DNA from: Siphonodentalium dalli
Taxonomy: Eukaryota; Mollusca; Scaphopoda; Gadilida; Siphonodentaliidae
Length of the DNA: 64,000 bases
Direction: 5' to 3'
Assembly (NCBI GenBank): GCA_032622095.1
Contig: CP136063.1
Span: 208,677,934-208,741,933, forward strand
Positions 57,236 through 64,000 of the stretch are shown here, in pieces. The position numbers were made by a program, and so were the translations under genes. Each line of letters opens with the position of its first letter. Within the stretch, counting starts at the first letter, position 1. The notes under the pieces are model-generated. The model ran no database searches and was not told the DNA's origin. It saw nothing but the letters and a program-made list of their open reading frames with translations.

Positions 57236-57860
57236 GTTCTAAAGTAACGCTGTTGTTGTCAGGGACAGCAAGGGGAGAGGGGAAGCAAAACTGATGAAAT
57301 AGTTTTCTCGTTGATTTCCACCAATCATATACATAATCATCTCCATGATATGGCGACGTTTGACTCAGAGGTTCACGGTGGGTGGCCACCAACATTGATA
57401 AACAAAAGTATTTTAGCGCCAATTACCACCTTATTGATACATATTCTTATTCGTGATACGACGTATCTAATAATGTGATTTAAAGACGCCAAAATTGGTG
57501 CCGTTTGGGTGAGAGGGATGGGGCATTATATTTGATAAGAAATTGGTTGGTTCACGATTGCCACCAAACTTATACATAATCATTGCCATGATATCAGGAG
57601 TCTTAATGGGCGTGGTTTAAACATGTCATAAGTGGCGTCAGTCGATTCGTGAATGCGGAGGGAGGGGTACTAAAGCTAATACACATATGTTTAGCGCTAA
57701 TTTTCAGGGTTACAAACGCCACAGTTGGTGTCGATTGTGTCAGGGGTGGAGAGAAGAGGGGCACTGGATAAGAATGTTTAGTCGCCGATATCCACCAAAG
57801 TGATATATAGTCATCTCCATAATTCGATCTATAAGGTGTTTTTGGCGTTCAAATGTCACA
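57236..57860 (+). repeat. Tandem repeat, about 240 bp unit, 2.6 copies
   Basis: Each unit has 'acgcc..a.ttggtg', a GGGGCA-type block, 'gataagaa..tt', 'caccaaa.t.atacataatcat' and 'ccatgat'. Copies begin at about 57245, 57485 and 57717. A fourth relative sits at 736-1018, more than 56 kb away. Confidence 0.75.
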
Positions 57861-59924
57861 ACCTAGACAAATGGTGGCGTCACTTGAACAATTATTTCTT
57901 CTCAACTGTCATGTCTATATGAGGACGGAAATCACGACATTTATATATTTACCTAGCAAAACCGATACATAGAAAACATCATGTAAAGTATAGATATCAA
58001 TATATTTAAGAGAGACATATATTCTTGCAAATTGAGGGACCTTGAACCGTCAGACGATGGCATGTTAGAATGGCTCGTGTATTATAAAAAAATTGAGTAT
58101 TTTCCCATTCAAGATATTTTCCACAAAAATAACGATTTGTCAAGAGATATGGAAATGTATAGAAGGCCTCTTCAAAAAATATTGGTAACAGTGCACAGTC
58201 AAATGTAGTTTCTTTTGATATAACAGAAAACACAGTCAGTAGTACATGACTTTTCATCATTCTCCAATACAGGCATCTGACAAGGGTACATCTGCCAGAT
58301 ACAGAGGATTTCTTTCATTGTTTAGAACATAGCCTAACGCAAACAACTTAAACTCTCGCTCTTTGCCGGGCACATGCAGCTGATATATAGCAACATGTTT
58401 TTAAGCTGATACTAATTAGCCAGTATAGCACCGTGAACAGAGGAGATCCTCGACATTTCTTTAAAACTTCTGTATCTTCATGGAGATATGATAACCACGT
58501 GTCCTCAAAACTTAGTCTCACCTACTCGATTGATGTATACATCTCTATAGAAAACCTAATTGTCGTCATTTTTGTTAAGTTTTGATCTCAATAAAAAATA
58601 TTTAAATAATACAAAAACAAAACAAATGTCAATTCCAAACACGTCGACTGTACCATTTAAAAATATGATTACGTCAGAAGTACTCTCAGTTGTAAATAAC
58701 TAAATACCTCTTTATTGGTAGGATGAATTAATCGCGATAAACAAAATGGCAATCACTCCAACAAGGTGAGCCACTACTTATAATCGATGTATAAGAATGA
58801 CGATCTGTGATGCCATTTGGATATACAATTTATAAGAATACGTGCAGCACTTTGAACACGATTATTCTCTATTCCCACCAAATGTCCACAGCAGAGGGTT
58901 TCACGTCACTTTAACCTGGGCAATGCCGTATTAGGTTATTAAATATGATACTCATTTTTTTTTCAAATAAATTTTTTATTTTAATTTAGATTTAATTCCT
59001 TGCTCATATTTTTTTTTAAACTTAGAACAAAACAACTAACACCATTATAACAGTCATCAGGTTGACCACCAAATTTGATTTAAATCAGTCAAAAATCCAG
59101 AACATGCAAACAGCAGACACTATGAGCAGGGTTCCTGAGAAGACATAATGTTTACTTAACAGCATATAGAAGTCACATTGTGCTGGCTAAGGTGATTAAT
59201 GAGATGGCAGCATTAACAAAATCTGCTTGGAGTGAAAGCTTTGTTGATTGATGTCTTAGAGATATCTGCCTGGTAGAGAGTTGTATATAAATGACCCGTT
59301 GCTTATGATAACAAACTAATTCCAAAGCCAAGTGTGAATCTGACAGTTAGGCCATTATTTATATACCCTTTCATGAGGGGAGCTCCCCTGGTGCAGAATT
59401 AAAGATCATGTAACAGTGCATTCTTGTATATATGCGAGCCTCCCATAGGGAGCAAGGGACATAACTTATCCATTCATTGTAATTCTTAAAACGTCTTCGT
59501 ATCAAGAACCATCAGGCATATTCAGCTTATTTTTGGTATGGGTGACTGGCATTCAGATTTGATTCAGAATTGGATCACTGGGTCAAATAGGGGCAGAGCC
59601 ATGGACATAAATATTTCCCTTAATAGTTATTATTAAAACATCATCTCAAGAACCATTTGGCATATTTAGCATATATTTGGTATGTATAGTCCTTGGGTCA
59701 CTGGTATTCATATTTGTTCAAATGGTGTCACCAGGTCAAATAGGGGTGCGACCCTATTTTAATTCTTAAAATGGCTCCTCCTCGAGGATGGATGGTCTTT
59801 GTGTTACTTGGGACTGGGTTACTGATTTGTTAAAATGGGTTCAACCAGTCAAGAAATGACATTTGGTGTATATGGCCTAAGTAGAGTTGGGATCAATTTT
59901 TTTTTGATTGCGGTCCACCATTAA
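57861..59924. other. Non-coding stretch
   Basis: A weak direct repeat at 59460-59780 (CAAGAACCAT..GGCATATT..GCTTAT.TTTGGTATG twice, about 130 bases apart, with 'ggtcaaatagggg' after each). Otherwise no exon recognised. Confidence 0.4.
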
Positions 59925-60145
59925 AAGGGGGGGGCATGTCAGGTTGGAACTTTGCAACAGTTATGATAGCTTGAGGTATCAGTTGTAAAATTCCAATATG
60001 TGCAAAGGAATTTTACGAACTTGGGAGTGTGTTCAGTTCAGTTGGGAGGGAGCAGACTATGTAGGGTGAGGGTGATCAGGGGCATGCAGTTGAAAATTTC
60101 AAAGTGGACACCTCACTGCTTAATGGAGACCCACTAGCTACGTCC
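59925..60145 (+). repeat. Fragment of family B repeat
   Basis: Contains GGGGGGGGCATGTCAGGTTGGAA and GGAGACCCACTAGCTACGTCCCT, matching the beginning and end phrases of 15049-16030. Confidence 0.65.
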
Positions 60146-60494
60146 CTCTTTATGACTACTTGTTTTAAAGTGATTTTGACAAGTACTATTTATTGTGGTC
60201 TTCCTAGTCCCAGTCTTCTCAGTCTTTACAGTCTGGTGAGCGTCTCCACGGTCATTGACTGTCTTGTTATAGTTCTGACAGTATTTAAAGTAGCACACAC
60301 TCTTCCAAGCCGCAATTGTATCTTGATCTGAGTTGAGGGGTATCTCAAGTTGCTATTCCGATCGATACATGGTCGTTTCGATAAGAAATGAGAATTTGTT
60401 CACGCGCAGTGATTGAAACACTGAACACTCATACCAAGTCAGTGCCTCCATAAATCAGAGTTACATGTACATACGCCACTACCAGTAAATGGTA

Positions 60495-60770
60495 TCTATT
60501 TATTGGGGTTTAACGTCGCTTTCAGTAGCCATATTGGTGGACGGAATGTCCGTGCACTAGGGTAAAGCTAGCAGTGGTTTCATTGGCTGGATGAATGACC
60601 ATTGTGTTCGGTGAAACTTCCGACCATCGACGACTGGAAACTCCCCCAGATAGCGGTATGGCATACTAAGTCAGCGATGACTCCACCTGTAACTGAACCC
60701 ATATCGATGGGGAGCGAGTCGGTCTGGAACAGAGCCCCTTACAGACTGAGCCACCGAGGCCCCAATAAAT
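60495..60770 (+). repeat. Interspersed repeat of a type common in molluscs
   Basis: It starts TTATTGGGGTTTAACGTCGC and ends CAGACTGAGCCACCGAGGCCCC. A GGTTTAACGTCGC opening and a GAGCCACNGAGGCCCC closing are, to my recollection, widespread in molluscan genomic DNA. That is from memory and not a database match. No coding capacity. Confidence 0.5.
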
Positions 60771-61019
60771 CGTATGGTCACAGATATAATTCCGAAGGAA
60801 GTGCATTGTGCTGCTCTAATAACGGTAGATCAGTTATGTGTCAAAATTCGAACCCACGTTTAGACTTGATAAGCAGCTCAGCTCTCGATGAAAGTCCTTC
60901 ATTTTTAAATGTTGTCCCCTTAAACCCCTGTCACACTCAGGCCGGCACTCTCACTGCGCTGCAAAAGTACCAACATATGACTAACACGCAGGAGGAGCGC
61001 CGAAAACTGTAGAAAATTG

Positions 61020-62425
61020 TCAAACTTTTAAAACAAAGTATGCTCCTATTGCGTTCCTACTTTGTCAAGTATCACGCTCTTAGTGCGTTCAAGTCGCTGT
61101 CATTGTGATGCTACACTATTATGACTAATGTGTAGGTTTTCTACACAAAATGTGTAGCCCTGCTACACAATCATTATTCAATTTTGATCTTAAACATATT
61201 TGTGTAGTATATGTGTAGTTTCATATTCGTACACAAATTGTGTAACAATTTTTACACATAAATGGGTAAATTTTTACACATTTATACACAACTGTGTGTA
61301 TAAAATCAACACATATCCCTTACACATTTTGTGTAGGTTCTTACACACACAGTTCGTAGACAAGAAATGCAAGTTCAGTAGTCCGACCTGTGGGTATAGT
61401 ATTAAAGATATATGCAGATTTATATGTTAAAACTTTCATGGCGCATAGTGGTATGTAGTATTTTGTTCTGTACTGTGAGTTTTTGCTTTGAATGAACAAA
61501 CCAGGGTCGAGGCGTGTTTGCATAATATTAGTATTATTACAACAATCATAACACGAGTCTAAGGACAGTAATTGCCATGAAAGTGTTAACAAATAAATCC
61601 TCATATACTATTAATACTAAACCCACAAATTGGAATTCTGAACTTACATCCTTGTCTACGATCGCTGTAGTTTGTATTCCAAAAAATAGACTCAAACAAT
61701 ATGGCCGTCACGTAGCAGACTATGAAACTGAATGCACCGCATTGCGCATGCTCTACATTCTTACACAACTGTGTGTAACAAAATATACACATTATGTGTA
61801 GAACGGCACTTGGTCAATGTATTTGTATGTAAAACTACACATTGCTATGTGTATTAACCGGGTTTACACATTTAATGTGTAATCGTTTCTACACATTAGT
61901 TATAAGAGTGTAGTACGTTCTCAATAAGTTCGCAAAACGCTCTATACGCGGGCGCGGAGAGTATAGATAGCGCCTCCTGCGTTCTCCAGTCATAGTCAGT
62001 TTTTAGGTTGTGGGGAAAATACCCAACACTCCGCAATAAATTACCTGTCCGATTAAACTACTGTCACACTCCGCTGCGATCAGGCCGGCGCTTGCATTGC
62101 GCTGAAAAATAATCAAAGCGCCAAGCAAAGCGCAGTGAGGTATCCAAGAACGTATTGGTGACGCAGTGGACACTGGATATGACGGGATAGGGTCTCTGTG
62201 GTCGCTCCAGAGCGCCGGAGCGCCGCGCTTGTTTTGTGCATGCACAAAACAAGCGCAGAGGTTCGGCGTTCTGACCAGGCGTATTACCGTCGCCATGACA
62301 GCGCAAAGCGTACTAACAACGCAATGACAACGACTTGAACGCATTAAGAGCGTTTACGGCGTGGATGAAACGCAGTGAGAGCGTGTGAGAGCGTGAGACC
62401 TGACAAAGCAGGAACGAAATGGGTC
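61020..62425. mobile_element. Layered foldback element built on TGTGTAG repeats
   Basis: There are three concentric inverted layers. Outer: 61045-61105 faces 62322-62418 (GCGACTTGAACGCA...AAGAGCG, TTGACAAAG.AGGAACG). Middle: 61120-61345 and 61750-61915 are runs of TACACA/TGTGTAG half-palindromes. Inner: 61358-61437 faces 61572-61666 (GTAGACAAG..AAGTTCAG, TTGTTAA.ACTTTCATG). The block 61930-62340, in which GCG-rich phrases and a second unit are inserted, makes the right side longer. Confidence 0.75.
62225..62256. repeat. Perfect 32 bp palindrome
   Basis: GCGCTTGTTTTGTGCA is followed directly by its exact complement with no loop, in the middle of a GC-rich block. Confidence 0.95.
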
Positions 62426-62439
62426 GTACACACATAGAC

Positions 62440-63500
62440 GTGGCTAGATGGTTTCCGTTGGGGGTGTCAACCTTGGGAAATTCCAACTGCACCCCCTTGA
62501 GTTAGAATCAGACCGACCACAAGTTTTGCATACTTCCATTTGCACCCCCTTGCACCTTGGTGTTTAGGCCTAATATCCTATATCTTCATAAACCATGGTT
62601 CTATATTCCCGGTATGAGAACATTCAGATATTTTAACCTGAAACATTGCATAAATCCTAATATCTAGTGGTCTAACTCCATACAATTGCACACGGCTACG
62701 GGCAAGAGACCACGACATCACTGAGCTGACCATCGTTGTTCGGCCGGTGTGAGAAAATTTTGAAATTCGAACAAGAAAATCGCAAATCCTAGCATCCAGA
62801 CTGGCCTCAACTAAAGCTTTTCTATATAGTGTTGGACATTTCAAACCTCATACCCCCCTCAGGTTGTAAAATTCTCCAACTGATGACCACAAGTTTGACC
62901 AAATGAAGTAAAATATTGTTAAACTTATTAGCATTTTTGTATTGGCCACAGGGGAGAGGCAATGACACACCAGGCCGACCATGGTTCGGCCCGGTGTGCG
63001 AAAATTTTGTAATCTGAACAAGAAAATCGCAAAATCCTAGAAACTAGACTAGCGTCAAGCATTCTTAGAGTTGGAAATTTCAAACCTGACACCCCACTTA
63101 GGTTGGAAAATTTACAACTGATGACAATTCCAATGACAATGTTGACCAAATGTATGAGAATATTGTTTTCTTAAATTAACTAGCAATTTTTGACTGGCCA
63201 CGGGGGGAGGGACCAGGACACAAGATTTCCAAGTGTTGGAAATTTCCAACCTGTCACCTCCCTCAGGTTGGAAAATTTCCAACTGATGACCATTTCAGTC
63301 CAAAATTTTGACAAAAATAGGAAAATATGCAAATATTGGTCCAAAAACAATTAATTCCCCCCAATAAATTGTTTGAAAATCAAACTACAAGAACATTTCA
63401 ACCTATTGTTGGTGAAATTTCCAACTAATGTTTTTGCAGGTATGAAATTTCCAACTGTTGAAAATTTTGACCAAAGTTGGGGGGGGGGCTGACATTATCA
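62440..63500 (-). repeat. Interspersed repeat family B, copy 2 (reversed)
   Basis: Reverse complement of the 15049-16030 repeat. It has the palindromic GGCCGACCATGGTTCGGCCC-type cores at about 62738 and 62968 (230 bases apart), TTGGAAATTTCCAAC units, the GCCACGG block, and the 'gacgtggctagatgg' end at 62440. A G-run (63480-63488) sits at the end homologous to the 15080 G-run. Confidence 0.8.
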
Positions 63501-64000
63501 ATGGGTGTTTTATTAGTTTTATTTATAGAATGGGAATTTTTGGGATGATTAAAAGTCAAACTGCGAGCTGGAGGCCGAGTCCCGTAAAAAGGTGCATGTA
63601 GTTGGGGAAATTCAACATTGTGTTAATCAACGTTGAGTAATGTATATCTTTGGTTTGTGATAAACTATATGTCAATTACAAATGAAAGAAATTCATGCAG
63701 CCCACTGGGGGTTGTGGGCGGAGACGGTCGAGTCGGCCACCGGTTCGTTAATTAGGTGCTGGTTGTTATTGTTATTTAACGGAATTCTGGTTCGCAAAAC
63801 CAGTATATTTTATATTCTACAACTACATTCTTGGGTTTATAATATATGATCTTGAGCGCGTTACCATTTCTGAAATTGGTTCTCTTGTTTTAACAGATTG
63901 AAAATTTCTGACAATTTTCAGCGCTTCCACTGTGCGTTACTCGTATTTTGATACTTTTTCAACTCAAAGCAAAAGCCAGGCTGATCGCAGCGGAGTGTGA
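63501..64000. other. Non-coding; last 25 bases match 62062-62087 reversed
   Basis: GGCTGATCGCAGCGGAGTGTGA at the window end is the reverse complement, with one change, of the phrase TCACACTCCGCTGCGATCAGG at 62064. A partner of the GC-rich block therefore continues beyond the window. Confidence 0.55.

Overview
The window looks like nuclear DNA of an invertebrate animal. A marine mollusc, probably a bivalve, is the best guess. The sequence is AT-rich, has no bacterial-style gene packing, carries eukaryotic splice and poly(A) signals, and is full of non-LTR retrotransposon remnants, short terminal-inverted-repeat (TIR) elements, foldback elements and minisatellites. It holds one convincing host coding exon, a Toll-like receptor with leucine-rich repeats, one membrane segment and a cytoplasmic TIR domain. 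The species cannot be named from the sequence alone.

Layout. 0-6.1 kb: three broken LINE reverse-transcriptase copies (1.6-2.2 kb plus; 2.9-5.56 kb minus; 5.52-6.1 kb plus), two of them joined 5'-end to 5'-end. 6.3-9.6 kb: a repeat shared with 49 kb, a 1.65 kb hAT-like element with a TTAA-flanked MITE (short non-autonomous DNA element) inside it, a minisatellite and a near-perfect 130 bp hairpin. 9.6-14.8 kb: quiet DNA, then the Toll-like receptor coding exon (splice acceptor at 12249, first ATG at 12274, stop at 14577, poly(A) signal at 14812). 15-22.7 kb: an interspersed tandem-unit repeat also found inverted at 62-63.5 kb, two foldback/MITE elements, a 598 bp tandem duplication and a 1.65 kb minisatellite of about 53 bp units. 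22.9-24.7 kb: a fourth LINE remnant (minus).

25.8-38.7 kb: more TTAA MITEs, two foldbacks, and a 1.36 kb minisatellite that reverses orientation in the middle. 39.15-45.15 kb: the most unusual object, an element of about 6 kb with hAT-type 14 bp ends and near-identical 8 bp flanks. Its interior is a giant palindrome: 1.4 kb arms facing each other around an inward-inverting minisatellite. 45-58 kb: further MITEs (one with piggyBac-type ends), inverted repeat pairs, minisatellites and a weak candidate first exon of a secreted protein at 49.2 kb. 57-64 kb: tandem 240 bp repeats, a mollusc-like interspersed repeat, a layered foldback of about 1.5 kb built on a TGTGTAG motif, and the inverted copy of the 15 kb repeat.

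There is no operon or pathway to describe. The receptor is an innate immune gene sitting alone in repeat-dense DNA. No transposase gene was recognised anywhere, so every DNA element here would have to be mobilised in trans. Assignments to hAT and piggyBac rest on terminal sequences and target-site duplications seen by eye. Homology and copy number were not computed.
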